This document shows, one piece after another, positions 36,401-47,867 of a DNA stretch of 64,000 nucleotides. Both the position numbers and the translations under genes were made by a program. Under the pieces are notes generated by a model. That model did no database searches. It was not told where the DNA came from and worked only from the letters and a program-made list of their open reading frames with translations. The stretch comes from Pelecanus crispus (Eukaryota > Chordata > Aves > Pelecaniformes > Pelecanidae): NCBI RefSeq assembly GCF_030463565.1, contig NC_134643.1, forward strand, positions 126,710,309 through 126,774,308, in the 5' to 3' direction. The stretch's first letter is position 1; the number at the start of each line of letters is the position of its first letter.

Positions 36401-36605
36401 CTGACTGAGACTCATTCTCCTTATTTGTGAACAGAGTCTGGAAGTATTCACTGCTGGCAGCCAGAACATTTTTATGAGCTCGAAATTTCTGGTCTCCTAC
36501 TATAAGAACAACATCACACAGCTGTCCCTTTAGACGCTCCTCATTCAGTGCACTTAGAAGTGAAATGGCATGTGCTGGATTTATGTAATGCAAGAGCCCC
36601 TCCAT
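33429..36605 (-). CDS. ZBTB21: ZBTB21 (ZNF295), BTB/zinc-finger transcription regulator, complete
   Basis: A nuclear DNA-binding regulator with 1058 codons in one exon; human ZBTB21 is of nearly the same length. The start MEGLLHYINPAH is at 36605. A longer in-frame reading from 36635 crosses the splice acceptor (TTTTTCAG, exon begins 36618) and is not used. Domains: BTB/POZ at about residues 20-120 (dimerisation); basic/serine-rich middle; C2H2-type fingers at about 540-563, 569-592, 664-686, 717-738 (last ligand Cys), 744-764 (last ligand Cys), 770-792, 904-926 (last ligand Cys), 932-953 and 1036-1057. IKTEP (about 430) and IKEEP (about 872) are SUMO-consensus-like, PEDLS (about 859-863) is a CtBP-type PxDLS motif, and a proline run spans about 977-987. 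No frameshift or missing key residue was seen. The identification is very secure from the BTB and finger sequences. Confidence 0.97.
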   Translation of the reverse strand: MEGLLHYINPAHAISLLSALNEERLKGQLCDVVLIVGDQKFRAHKNVLAASSEYFQTLFTNKENESQSVFQLDFCEPDAFDNVLNYIYSSSLFIEKGSLAAVQELGYSLGISFLTNIVSKSPQAPFPACPVKKILYQDEDESSSQKRSVIVCQNRIEAQAKSINQTQHDLSHTSKPSPSVAVKTSSRPQVTKPAETLHNLSLTERRWLKESPVSYTKLHETSGTVEDQSRGGLVKRNTVMPQMPLAEKEIASDEPGSSGQLLRGKAAEMSLKRPRPPVLSLRGASESTFLLREAGKGNGQSEDRNLLYYSKLGLVIPSSGSGPEHQSIDRSGPLVKSLLRRSLSMDSQVPIYSPSVDLKPSQVSASSSPGTNDSQKTFNVVSQKSSLKESSEKLVLDEKPQVIHPHRLRSFSASQSTDREVASPLTEVRIKTEPSSPLSDPTEIIRVTVGDASASTNKDFPFKTEDDHKEPSRLPAKRRFQADRRLPFKKLKTDEQSSPGSEDNFEEGSSPMHLDADFPDSDVSKDEYSEMEEARPNKKFKCKHCLKIFRSTAGLHRHVNMYHNPEKPYACDICHKRFHTNFKVWTHCQTQHGIVKNPSPASSSHAVLDEKFQRKLIDIVREREIKKALIVKLRRGKQGFQGQSASQAQQVIKRNLRSRTKGAYICTYCGKAYRFLSQFKQHIKMHPGEKPIGGNKAPKQKDHIHIESPVENKEVYQCRLCNAKLSSLIEQGNHERLCRNATVCPYCSLRFSSPEMKHEHESKCEYKKLTCLECMRTFKSSFSIWRHQVEVHNQNTMAPSENFSLPILDHNGEITSSARLPPQSESNKMNNFVAAKEDGVFSDSSEQINFDSEDSSCLPEDLSVSKQFKIQIKEEPADDIEDEVTETSREPKEVVSNKDAGLWPCEKCGKIFTVRKQLERHQELLCSVKPFICHVCNKAFRTNFRLWSHFQSHMSQAAEEPTNKEPEICPPANSPSPPPLPPPPPLPKIQPLEPDSPTGVSESSTTTEKLFVPQESDTLFYHAPPLSAITFKRQYMCKLCHRTFKTAFSLWSHEQTHN

Positions 36606-39600
36606 GATGCTGATGTTTCTGAAAAAGAACAACAAAAAAAGTTGTAGGTTGCCTTATGTGAACAGTTGTTAGAGATAAAGTAAACACACCTAATCCCTCT
36701 GTACTTCATAAACTGGCTAAACCACCATCAACAGTGCTGAAGAAAACAGCTTGTTTGGAGGAAAGGTATGGGAATTAAAACAATACTGTTAGCTCCAACA
36801 GATGCACAGGTATAAGAACCAGCTCATGTGCCCACGTTCAAATACACCATTAATAGCTGATCTTACACCAAGAATATTACACCTAACTAATTGGGGGGCG
36901 GGGGGCTGTGTTCTCTTCCTGCAATACACCTGTCCATATGAAGGTAGAGTTCAGTCATTTCACTCTTGACCGTTTTTTTCTCTGCTTTAGCTTTTTAAAG
37001 ATGTCTTGACTACTGTATTAATAAACTCTTGAATCAGATATCTAAAACTTAGTTATGCCAAGTCACCTTTTTGAGGCTAAGCAACGCTGAAAGTCTTCTG
37101 CTGACTAAACAATTTAACAGGGTTTGCAGTCATTTTTAATTGGATGATGGAAAGGGCATTAATACTGGGAAGGGATAAGGAAGCAGGATTATTGTCTGTA
37201 ATCTAGATTAATTCATCATGTTTGCATATGTTTAGTAAGTGTTGTTAATATATACTTCTAGCTATCAAATATGTGTCACTTAGAACTGCACTGACAGGAT
37301 CTGGTTTCTTGGAAATTTCACAGTTATAATTGAAGTATCTCTGCATTGCTTTCTTCTAGCTTAAAAGCAATCAGAGAACCGAACTCCCCATTTTATTTAT
37401 TAGTATAAGAGCACTTTATGACCACAACCCATATACCTGAGAAACAGTTACCCTCACGTGCATCTCAGAGTACAATAAGCACAAATTAAACTGCAGTGCA
37501 GAAATCCCCATGTTCCATATGCTTCAAAACACAACCCACTCAGTACTGCAGGATGTCTCAATAACTCAATAGACTGCTCCTGATTAGATCTTAACAAAAG
37601 AAGAGAATCAGGTTTTAAGTCAGTTTAAACAAAGAACTTCTGTGGCATGAATTATAATTTATATATCTGTGCACATGCACACACACAGAGAAATCAGCAA
37701 TATCCAATTTTCTTTGTTTTTCACGGATACTCTTACAATTCTGTTCAAGTTAACCTGTAAGAATTTTACACTACCTTCCTCTATGGTGGTAGTAAAACAA
37801 GTCAATGATGTGTCTGTTAAAAGCAATCCTCTTCTTTTTACAGCTGAGTTGAGAAACTACTATTTAGATATTTATACATGACGTATGCTACTACAACAAA
37901 AATGTTTCACTATTCATCAGCTTACAAGCAAAACTGAAAAGTTTGTAAAATTAAAACAATATTAAGAAGCAGTAACCCCATAATTAATAAATGGGCGTGG
38001 TAAATCTTACAACTAATGGATATAAATAAGTGATCAAAGTCTAAATTAGTATTATTGAGAAATGAATCAAAAGGTGCTGCATACAGTATCTCGGCATTGA
38101 CCATACCATAGGACTGAGCTACCACTTCTACACCTGAAACTACCGAATGAGTTAATAGTGTCACGGCAACAGCAAAAGCAGAATTCTGTTTCCTCACCAG
38201 ATCTGTCTCTTTACTGAGTGTCTCAGTGTCTTGCAGTGTCGGTTCATAAGCACTAATTTATCCTTAATTCATCTCAGATAGTTATAATGCATAATCTCCC
38301 TCCTCCCCCATCTACAAAGAGCAGAGCAGTCAAGCTTCTATGAATTTGAGAAACCAATCTGTTTCCTTTTGCTTTGTATGTTTTGCTTAAAAGTACTATC
38401 TGCAGAGGGTGGGGGTGCACTACCTGTCTCCTTTGTGGATGCCACTGCAATTTAAAGTGGTGGAGCCCGACTGGCCCTAATCCAGTCTCGTGGTCTGAGC
38501 ACCTATTAACACTTGGAGTGTTATTAGAACAAGTGTTCCAGGAATGCATCTTTTCCTTTAGTTTCATCTGAAAGAAACTGAGTTTGCAAACTCAGGTGAT
38601 TCATCTGGGATGCAAGCTGCAGCATGGTATGTGGAGGCAACAGATCAACAGTGTGCTTATGAAGGAAACTTGAACTAAAACAGTATTGTAGAGACACCCA
38701 ATAGAAGTTGCTGCAGAACCCATATTTCAAGGACGCAGTGGGAAAGCAGTATATTAGTCAAATGTTTTGAAGTATTTTCAAATCTTTCACTTTAATCTGC
38801 TTTACCCAGGCCTTGGGTCTTGTGTAAGACACTCACAGAATAAACACCATGTAATTACTACATGTTCCTTTGTCCATCGTAACACAGTCATGCTATTAGT
38901 AGAGACAGGTGTAAAATCTACATGTCTAAAGCAGAATCCAATAGTCACCCATCCTTTTTTCCACATTCTCCTTTTTTATTCTTAGAGCACCTTCAATTTA
39001 TTACATTAAACAAGACAGAGACAAGCATCCTATCACAATCCTCCCTTTCATTCTCAGAGCATGGACTCTTCTGTGCAGTGAAGCGGGCAGAGCTCTTTGG
39101 TACAATGTAGCCCTGTCACTTTAACAGTAACCAAGGCTGCGACATACACAAATGGCAAGGGACCAAATTAATCCTGCAAAGGCAGCTTTAATCTTGGTAT
39201 TTCCTAGTTCAAGTGCTTGACTTTCAGCTTAATAGCCTTTAAACACAACAGTCAGAAATAAACCAAGCTATGATATGTTAAGAAACAAAGCAAGAACTGG
39301 TTTGCAGAACCATTTTAACACATTTACACAAATCATATGAAAGCCTGAAATACTTAGATGTAAAAAACACCCAAAGATTACCAGAGTAAATGTGCAGCAT
39401 ATTAGAATTTCACTGCATGAACAGTTTCCAGTAACAAAGCTGATCGAAGACATTCCTGCTCTTTGTTCATCTTATCCGCACACTGCAGTTCACGCCTCCT
39501 TCAACTGTGCCAGTACAAATACTTGCAGGCCTGTATTACACAGCAGATCAGACAATAAATAGAAACCAAATAATATTTCTTTTCAAATGCTGGTCAATTT

Positions 39601-41654
39601 TTATATTAAAGCACAAACTCAAGAACAAATGTGTTGGCATAACTGAAGAGGCAGCAAACTGTGGCAGTGGAGCAGCTATAGGAAGGCAGGAAATCCTTAC
39701 AACAGTTTGCCATCAAAGCCAATGCTTGGCTGACTGAACTCAGCCCCAACACAAAAGGCGTGCCTAGCTGTTGTGTAGAAAACAGAACTATGGCAGTCTC
39801 TTGGAATACTAGATTTGATTCCAGGTGTTTGAGGACTCATACTTCCTCAGCTGAAGATTATTTTGCCATTAACTACCTAAGATCTTTCTTCCAGATAATC
39901 TGCTTCTATTCTCTCCAACCATTTTTTGCAGCCGTCTTCACTACTGACTGGAAACAAAGCCGTTTCCTCTTTTCTTCCGTGATGTTCGGGTGACATCAAG
40001 GAAACAGTAGGAGCATATCAGAAAATCTCCCATTGTCTTTGTCCAGGTGTTACATGCTATAGCAGCTACTGGTCCTCAGGAGGAGCAAGACTCCAGACCC
40101 TGGAAGGGCAAGTGCAGCAGGAGCACCTGCAGCCTTCCTTCGGGAAGCCAGGAAGAGACGTTAGTGTCAATCTTCAACAGCCCTCTACTGATCTCAGCAA
40201 ACTAGATTTCAGAGACTTCAGTACCATATTTGGTACAAGGTTTATTTTATTTTATTTTTTGAACGAGGATAGAATAAGTCACCTCTACTACTTCAAAATT
40301 ACTTCCTGCAAAAGGAAATCTCTATTCAGGAAAGCTCTTCACAAGGAAAGGGTGGAAAAGCTTAATCTTTAGCTCAGCACTTTATTGATCTTCAACAGCT
40401 ACCTGCCTTTGAAGTGGTAGTTCCCCCTCCTTTCCTCTGTCCCTCACTCTCACATCTCCTCCTCCCAGCCCTGTAGTACCCTCCCTCCTCCTTGCACTAG
40501 CTCGGCTGCTCATTTGACCTCCCAGTAAATTGATTCAGCTCTCTAAAATGAAGCAGAAAACAAACAAACAAAGGAAATCAACCCAGCTTTTCATATCTGT
40601 TTGCTGTTTTACAGGTTAGGAGCTTAATCAGCTCACTGAAAGGTCAGATGAGCATCAGAGTTGCAGCAAGAGAAGCCACAAAACTACCCATTCTTCATCA
40701 GCAAGTTGTTCAATCAGCTTTGCCCATCTGAAACTTCACTTTCAGAAACAATGAAGTCACCAATGCTGAAACTTTACAAATAGAATCAGGCAGGTATTTG
40801 TGTGAACAATTTCAGCATAACAGCTTACACTTGCAAATACACAAGCAACTAAAATAAGATGTTGATATTGCCTGCTGACTTCCATTATAACATAGCTGTC
40901 AGCTAAAGTGATGTTAATAGCATGTTGGGGTGGCAGTGGGAAAGACGATGTTCTGAAACACTTAATGAGATGCAATGTTGCAGCAAGGAGGCGCCAGGGC
41001 TGTGAGAATCTGCAGTTAGACGCAGAGAATACAAGGAAGGAGGAACATAGAGGAGAACAGGCAACCAGGGAGACTTAACAGGCATTTCAGCAGGGAAAAC
41101 ATACATAAGAAATGTGGTGGGGGCAAACCCACTAAAAACCCCCAAAGAAACATGGATTATAAAACTCAGCCGAGAAATACAAGTGACTTCCTGGGGCATC
41201 CCCAGGTAAATGCACGAATGTTGCACTCAGTTGTGAGTGCTTTGCAGAGGATTTGATGGGTCTGATAATTTATGTGCTGTTTCAGACACAAGGGGGGAAG
41301 TCCCATTACTCGTCAAGAAACCAGATGCAAAAGAAACCTACACTGCTTAAACTTCTACTCAAGGATCCTATGCTGGATTTTATTATTTGAGTTTGGTAAC
41401 GGTTTACCAAATGCCTCTTCTCCCATCAATAGCCTTTGCAAAATAGATACTCTCCTACAGTCTCTATATATATTTGCTCACACACCCCCACACCCCCCTA
41501 CACACCCCCAAAAGCTATATGTAAAAGCACCAAACCGGCAGAGCAAGATTGTCTGCACTTCTATAATCTTTTTCTAACTAAATATTTGAGTAATCTCTTG
41601 CTGCAAGTTTGGGGATTCTATCTTCCTGGGTTTAACAAAATGTGATTTCAACTG

Positions 41655-42218
41655 TGTCGTGGTTTAACCCAGCAGCTAAAAGACAGCTAAACACCACACA
41701 GCCGTGCACTCACTCCCCTCCTAAGAGGGATGGGGGAGAGAATCAGGAAAAGAGGTAAAACTTGTGGGTTGAGATAAAGACAATTTAATAGGACAGAAAA
41801 GGAAGGGAAAATAATCATCATGATAAAAGAATATACAAAACAAGTGATGCACAATGCAACTGCTCACCACCCTCTGACTGATGCCCAGCCAGTTCCCTAG
41901 CAGTGGTCGCATCCCCCCTTGGCCAACTCCCCCCATTTTTTTTGTTCAGCATGACGTCACATGGTATGGAATAGCCCTTCGGCCAGTTTGGGTCAGCTGA
42001 CCTGGCTGTGTCCCCTCCCAGCTTCTTGCGCACCCCTAGCCTCCTTGCTGGCAGGGCAGTAGGAGAAGCTGAAAAGTCCCTGACTTAGTATAAGCACTGC
42101 TCAGCAACAACTAAAACATCAGCATGTTATCAATGTTATTCTCACACTAAATCTAAAACGCAGCACTATACCAGCTACTAGGAAGAAAATTAACTCTATT
42201 CCAGCTGACACCAGGACA
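41655..42218 (-). repeat. 3' LTR of the provirus
   Basis: A 564-bp LTR with the same length and organisation as the 5' copy; the pair differ by 12 substitutions and no indels. The CRE TGACGTCA is at 41952-41959 and the ATTAAA polyadenylation signal at 41789-41784. In the sense orientation it could terminate ZBTB21 pre-mRNA prematurely. Confidence 0.95.
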
Positions 42219-42236
42219 ATATCCACCCCTTGTTCT
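42219..42236 (-). other. Proviral polypurine tract
   Basis: AACAAGGGGTGGATAT-type purine-rich sequence on the minus strand directly abuts the 3' LTR, the site for plus-strand DNA priming. Confidence 0.75.
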
Positions 42237-42627
42237 ATACCACCTACGTCAGGCCCAGGTCCCACATTTTCCAATACATCCCAATTAATCACCACCACTT
42301 TTCCTGTCTTCTGATATATATGCACAGATATCATTCCCTTCGTCTATGGGCCATCCCTCTAAAATGTCTGTTGAGTTCATTTAGTCCATGACTTTGGGCT
42401 CCATCTGTCATAACAGTCCTTCAGGGCAGGAGAGATGGTGTGCGGTGTTGGATTGTTGCATATTGAAGCCAGTTCTGGTTCCATCATCTCTACACTTTGC
42501 TAGGTTTCAAAGTTCATTCTTCATTAATTTGGGTGATTCTTACTATAATACTGTTGATATGGCATATAGCCACCATAGAAGTGATGTCATACAGTATTAT
42601 ATAGCAATTAACAACATACAATTCAGT

Positions 42628-43420
42628 TCATTGGCTATTCTCACCCAAAATGAAATCCCCTTGAAGTACACATTGGGCTTCCCCATCCTCCCGCATCACC
42701 CACCAAGTGCACTCAGGTCCTTGAGTAAAAGCAATCCCACGAATGGGTTTGCCTTTGCCCAAGGCAGGAGTAACCCATAGTGTCTTCCCCAGCATATTTT
42801 TTATGTGCACTGCAGGGACTTTATCTCTTTCTACAGTACGTAAAAGTTTTGACTGGGCAGGGTAAGCTTGATTGGTAGATCCCCTAGTGTTGACTAACCA
42901 GGTGGCCTTTGCTAAATGTGTATCCCAATGTTTGAATGTCCCACCACCCATTGCTCTCAGGGTAGTCTTTAACAGTCCATTGTATCGTTCGATTTTCCCT
43001 GGAGGCTGGTGCATGCTAGGGAATGTGATATACCCACTCAATGCTATGCTCTTTGTCCCAGGTTGTTTCAGAAATGAGTCCCATTGTCTGATTCAATTCT
43101 TTCTGGGGTGCCATGTCGCCACAGGACTTGCTTTTCAAGGCTCAGGATAGTGTTCCAGGCGGTGGTATGGAGCATGGGATATGTTTCCAGCCATCTGGTG
43201 GTTGCTTCCACCATGGTGAACACATAGTGCTTGCCTTGGTGGGTTTGTGGAGTGTGACATAATTAATCTGCCAGGGCTCCCCATGTCTATATTTCAGCCA
43301 TCATCCTCCATACCAGAAAGGCTTTAACTGCTTGACTTGCTCAACTGCGGCGCATGTTTCACATTCATGGATAACCTGTGCAATAGTGTCCATGGTCAAG
43401 TCCACCCCTTGATCACAAGA
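42628..43420 (-). pseudogene. Proviral integrase core and C-terminus, broken
   Basis: The catalytic-core part (about 43042-43420) is closed by stops and frameshifts. The C-terminal part is open for 137 codons (42628-43041) and contains QPPGKIERYNGLLKTTLRA, the conserved helix after the catalytic Glu region, followed by a beta-rich DNA-binding end. No dUTPase or env was seen between here and the 3' LTR. Confidence 0.88.
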
Positions 43421-44074
43421 TCATTTATATGTTGCATCTCTTCCTTGATGGCCTGAGGCGTCATGGGCCCACCGAGCTATAAATGATTCACCCTTATGTT
43501 GCCAGTCCAGATCCACCTGAGCCACTTCAACCATAGCAGCCTGATCCCCCTGCTGGTTGTTTTGATGTTCTTCAGTGGCCCGACTCTTGGGTACATGAGT
43601 ATCTACGTGGCATACTTTTACAACCAGGTTCTCTACCCGGGCAGCAATATCTTGGCACAATATGGCAGCGCAGATGGGTTTGCCTCTGCGCTGCCAGTTG
43701 CTCTGCTTCCATTGCTGCAGCCACCCCCACAGGGCATTTGCCACCATCCCTCAGTCAGTATAGAGATAGAGCACTGGCCACTTTTCTCATTCAGCAATAT
43801 CTAAAGCCAGCTGGATGGCTTTCACCTCTGCAAGCTGACTTGATTCACCTTCTCTTTCAGCAGTTTCTGTGACTTGTCATATAGCACTCCATACAGCAGC
43901 TTTCCACCTCTGATGCTTTCCCACAAGACGACAGGACCCATCAGTGAACAGGGCATATTGCTTCTCATTTTCTGGCAATTTATTATACAGTGGGGCCTCT
44001 TCAGCATGTGTCACCTCCTCCTCTGGTGATACTCCAAAATCTTCGCCTTCTGGCCAGTCCACGATCACTTCCAA
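43421..44074 (-). pseudogene. Proviral RNase H and integrase zinc-binding region, broken
   Basis: FTDGSC (within 43877-44074) is the first catalytic strand of RNase H. After a frame change, 43421-43747 carries the end of RNase H (HVDTHVPKSRATEEH) and the integrase HHCC-type start (ARWAHDASGHQGRDATYK). Interrupted by stops. Confidence 0.85.
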
Positions 44075-44351
44075 GATTCCTGGGTGACTGTGGTTTCCTA
44101 TTCAAGCCCATAGTCTGATCAGCGCAACCCACTTACTCCACGTAGCATCAGATGCATGATGTGTAGAGGGGATCCTCCCTTTGAACATCCAGCTCAGCAC
44201 TGGCAGTCAGGGTGCCAGCAGGAGCTGTGCTTCAGTTCCAACCACTTCTGAAGCAGCTCAAACCCCTTCATATGCTCCCAACATCTCTTTCTCCATTGGA
44301 GTACAGCAGGCCTCAGATTCCTCTGTATCCCTGACTCCAAAACCCTAGGGG

Positions 44352-45515
44352 TCAACCTCGAGTCTCCCCTGGTCCTTTCTGCCAGAGGCTCCAGGTAGGG
44401 CCATTCTCCCTGGCTGCCGTGTAGAGCACAGTTTTTACATCTTGTCCTGCCTGGACTGTCCCAAGTGCTACTGCATGACCTATCTCCTGTTTAATTTGTG
44501 CAAAGGCTTGTTGTTGCTCAGGGCCCCATTTGAAATCATTCTTCTTCTGGGTTGCTTGATAGAGAGGGCTTACGATCAGACTGTAATTTGGAATATGCAT
44601 TCCCCAAAAACCCACAACGCCTAAGAAAGCTTGTGTTTCCTTTTTGCTAGTTGGTGAGGACATAGCTGTTATTTTGTTGATCACATCCATTGGGATCTGA
44701 TGACATCCATCTTGCCATTTTACTCCTAAAAATTGGATCTCCTCTGCAGTTCCCTTGACCTTACTTTGTTTTATGGCAAAACTGGCCTTCAGGAGGATTT
44801 GGACTATTTTCTTCCCTTTCTCAAAAACTTCTGCTGTGTTGCCCCATATGATGATGTCATCAATGTAGTGCAAGTGTTCCAGAACGTTACCCTGTTCCAG
44901 TGCCATCTGGATCAGCCCATGGCAAATGGTGGGGCTGTGTTTCCACCCCTGGAGCAGTCGATTCCAGGTGTACTGGATGCTCCTCCAAGTGAAAGCAAAC
45001 TATGGCCTGCACTCTGCTGCCAAAGAGATTGAGAAAAATGGATTAGCAATATCAATTGTGGCATACCACTTGGCTGCCTTTGACTCCAGTTCATATTGAA
45101 GTTCTAGCATGTCTGGCATGGCAGCACTCAGCAGTAGCATGACTTCGTTCAGGCCATGATAGTCTACTGTTAGTCTCCACCTCCCATTAGACTTTCACAC
45201 TGGCCATATGGGACTGTTAAAGAGTAAGCGAGTCTTGCTGATCACTCCTTGGCTCTCCAGTTGACGAATCAGCTTATGGATGGCAATCAGGGAGTCTCGG
45301 TTGGTGCGATATTGCTGCTGGTGCACCGTTGTGGTAGTAATTGGCACCTGTTGTTCTTTGACCCTCAGCAACCCCACAACAGAGAGGTCTGCTGAGAGAC
45401 TGGGCAAGGTGGACAGCTGTACCTTTTTGGGTCTTTGAAATACCGTCTCCTGAGATAGTCTATGCCAAGAATGCACGGAGCCTCTGGGCCAGTCACAATG
45501 GGGTGCTTTTGCCAC
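44352..45515 (-). pseudogene. Proviral reverse transcriptase, broken
   Basis: The N-terminal part (45195-45515) shows LIRQLESQGVISKT followed by an SPIWPV box. A central piece with a CHGLIQ motif leads to the catalytic LHYIDDIIIWG and the thumb/connection region in 44352-44906, which includes FLGVKWQDG, ETQAFLGVVGFW and FKWGPEQQQAF. At least two frame breaks or stops lie between the pieces, so no active enzyme can be made. The YIDD box and the thumb sequence resemble avian ERVL-type pol. Confidence 0.92.
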
Positions 45516-45559
45516 TCACTCCTGATTAGGCTCCCTTTGGCCTCCAATACAGTTAGCTG

Positions 45560-45784
45560 TTAGGATCCCCCTGTCACTCCAGAAATACAGATGGGTTCTG
45601 CCCTTGTATAGCTTGATGGCATTAGGGTGCACTGCGCACCAGTGTCCACTAGAGCCTTGTCCTCCTGTGGGTCTGATGTGCCAGACCATCGAATCCACAC
45701 AGTCCAGTAAACCCGGTTGTCCCTTTCTTCCACCTGGCTGGAGGCAGGGCCTCTCCAGTCCTCGTCATAGTATTCATTACTCAT
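45560..45784 (-). pseudogene. Proviral aspartic protease, broken
   Basis: Contains ALVDTGAQCTLMP, the active-site strand of a retroviral aspartic protease (D-T-G-A). The open stretch is 74 codons and ends in a stop, with upstream and downstream parts in other frames. It lies between the gag-like region and reverse transcriptase as expected. Confidence 0.85.
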
Positions 45785-45969
45785 TTATTGTAAATGCAAA
45801 TTAAAAGTCCCTTTATGAAGATCGGAAGTAAAATCAGCTCTTCTACTCTGTCTGGGGAACTGCCCACTGGAAACTGGAGCAGCAATTTTCCTGGAAGAAC
45901 ACACCTTTGTGTTTTTCCTTGCAACTCGTGTACCCGCGTCTCTAGGGTCGAGGTAGATTTCCATCCCAC

Positions 45970-47570
45970 TTCCTCATGTCCCCTCTGTGGTCACGCAGAT
46001 AAAACTACAGGGTGGCCCGTGGTGTGTATCCACTGTATCCTCTCTCTTGGGTAGAGGGATGCTTACTCCTAATGGCTGAGGAACTGGTCCATACAGGTGG
46101 GGAGTAGGACATATCTTCTTTGAGTTGCTGGAACTCCCGGGACAGTTTTTTGGACAGTTTTTCCACAGATGAGATGCAGGCCCGTAGGGAGGAAGAGAGA
46201 CTTTCTTCATATTGCCGGAGTTGGCCAGCCAATTCATCCACCCTTGGTTCCTCTCTCTCTTTCCAGGTCATTACTGCCAATGAGTTTGCATGCGACGATG
46301 ATGCGCTCTGTACAAACTTCTGCCACATGGGTTGTGTGCACCTGACTTCATCTGGATCTTTGGATAACTGCTTGTTGTCCAGGTCATCATAAATCACCTC
46401 CAGCATGGCTAATTCCCTCAGGTGCTAGATACCTCTCTCCATGGTGGTCCACTTGCCTGGGTGACATATAACATCTTCCTTGAAGGGATACCTTTCCTTC
46501 ATGCCTATGCGAGTCGCCTCCAGAGGCTGAGGGCTTGTGCCCCTTTTCCAATCACTTTGTCAATGCACCCTTCCCTAGGAAGGAATCCCAGCTGCTTGGT
46601 TTCCCTACCCTCTAATTCCAGGCTACTGGCCCCATTATCCCAGCATCGGAGCAGCCAGGTGATGATGTGCTCGCCTGGGTGACAACTGAAATCTTTTTGC
46701 ATGTCTTGCAGCTCACTCAGGGATAGGGTGGTTACAGCCTCGTTTATGACTTCTGCCTCTTTATCCTCCCCTTCTTGTGATGGCCCTGCTTCAGAGTAGC
46801 CTGCCTCATCCACTTCTTCCTACCTCCCCTTCTTAGTAGGAGTTTCATCCCTCCCTAAATGAGCCGACTTTCGCATCCAATATTTCTTCTTGTGTATAGG
46901 GGCAACTAATACCGGCACAGGTTGGTTCTCTGGTTCAGCTGCAGTGCCTGTTGCAGGGGCTGGAGTAGCCACAGTGCCTGTCGTTTTGCTGTCAGATCCA
47001 GAGACCTTCTCTTCCCCTTGAGAGTTCTGAATAGTGTTGAACAGGGCTTGGTAGGCATGGGCCAGGCCCCAGCACGTTGTGGTGATTTGTGTCTCTCTGG
47101 AATTGCCAGGGTGAGCATACTTCTTCCAAATATTTTACTAGTTTTTCAGGATTCTGCACTTGTTCAGGGGTGAAGTTCCAAAACACTGGAGGTACCTACT
47201 GTCCTAGGTACTTGCCCATACTATCCCACACACCCTGCCACTCATAACTATCCAGCCTTGGGACAGATCTCTGGATAATATTCTTAAATAGTTGTTTAAC
47301 CTTAAACAAGAACTGAAACACATTCAGGAGACACAGCAATAGGAAGATGCTAGTTTGAACACCCCAAGGATATTCAAAATTCTCTAGAGCTGTTGTAACT
47401 AGCCTGGAGGAGAAGAGGAAGGTGAAGGAGCAGGGGAAAAGTGTTCCCCTTTGTCTCCCCCATAGATTGGGTCTCCGAGGAAAAAAGGTAAAGAGTGTAA
47501 TTATTAATGGTTTCCAAGAGATGGTTCCCCAAGTACAGAAATGACAGTACAAATACCAGATTAGTCTCAC
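45970..47570 (-). pseudogene. Proviral gag-like region, broken
   Basis: Gag should lie between the primer site and protease. Here several minus-strand open pieces occur in different frames (47196-47570, 46992-47186, 46505-46813, 46005-46406). One holds a heptad-like Lys/Leu/Glu stretch and another a capsid-like segment ending in acidic/serine-rich sequence. No clear CCHC zinc knuckle was seen. Assignment is mainly positional; boundaries are approximate. Confidence 0.6.
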
Positions 47571-47841
47571 GACCAGTTATTTTATCATATCATGAGCCAG
47601 TATTACACAGTACAGCAAAATGATAACCTTAATCCAGCCCCCAGAGGCGATAAACAGCGCAACAGGGAACATATACTGCAAGTGAGGTGTTACATAACAC
47701 AGCTCCGAGAACAAGCACAACTCTGAGAGCAAATAAATCAACATTGCAACCAATGACTATTAACCTAATAATGAATGCTTATAACAAATTTGTTTTAACA
47801 TGCTCTGGTGCAATGTGTCATTATGTCACACACATTATGAA

Positions 47842-47859
47842 GCCCCACACTGGGCGCCA
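47842..47859 (-). other. Proviral primer binding site, tRNA-Lys type
   Basis: TGGCGCCCAGTGTGGGGC on the minus strand, 8 nt inside the 5' LTR. It matches the 3' end complement of tRNA-Lys(CUU) at 16 of 18 positions. The 8-nt spacer is longer than the usual 1-3 nt. Confidence 0.75.
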
Positions 47860-47867
47860 AAAAGTAC

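Noticed and set aside
36606-36635. Upstream in-frame start of ZBTB21 at 36635
   Set aside because: The extra ten codons cross the splice acceptor at 36619-36621 and are intronic; the conserved start is MEGLLHYINP at 36605.
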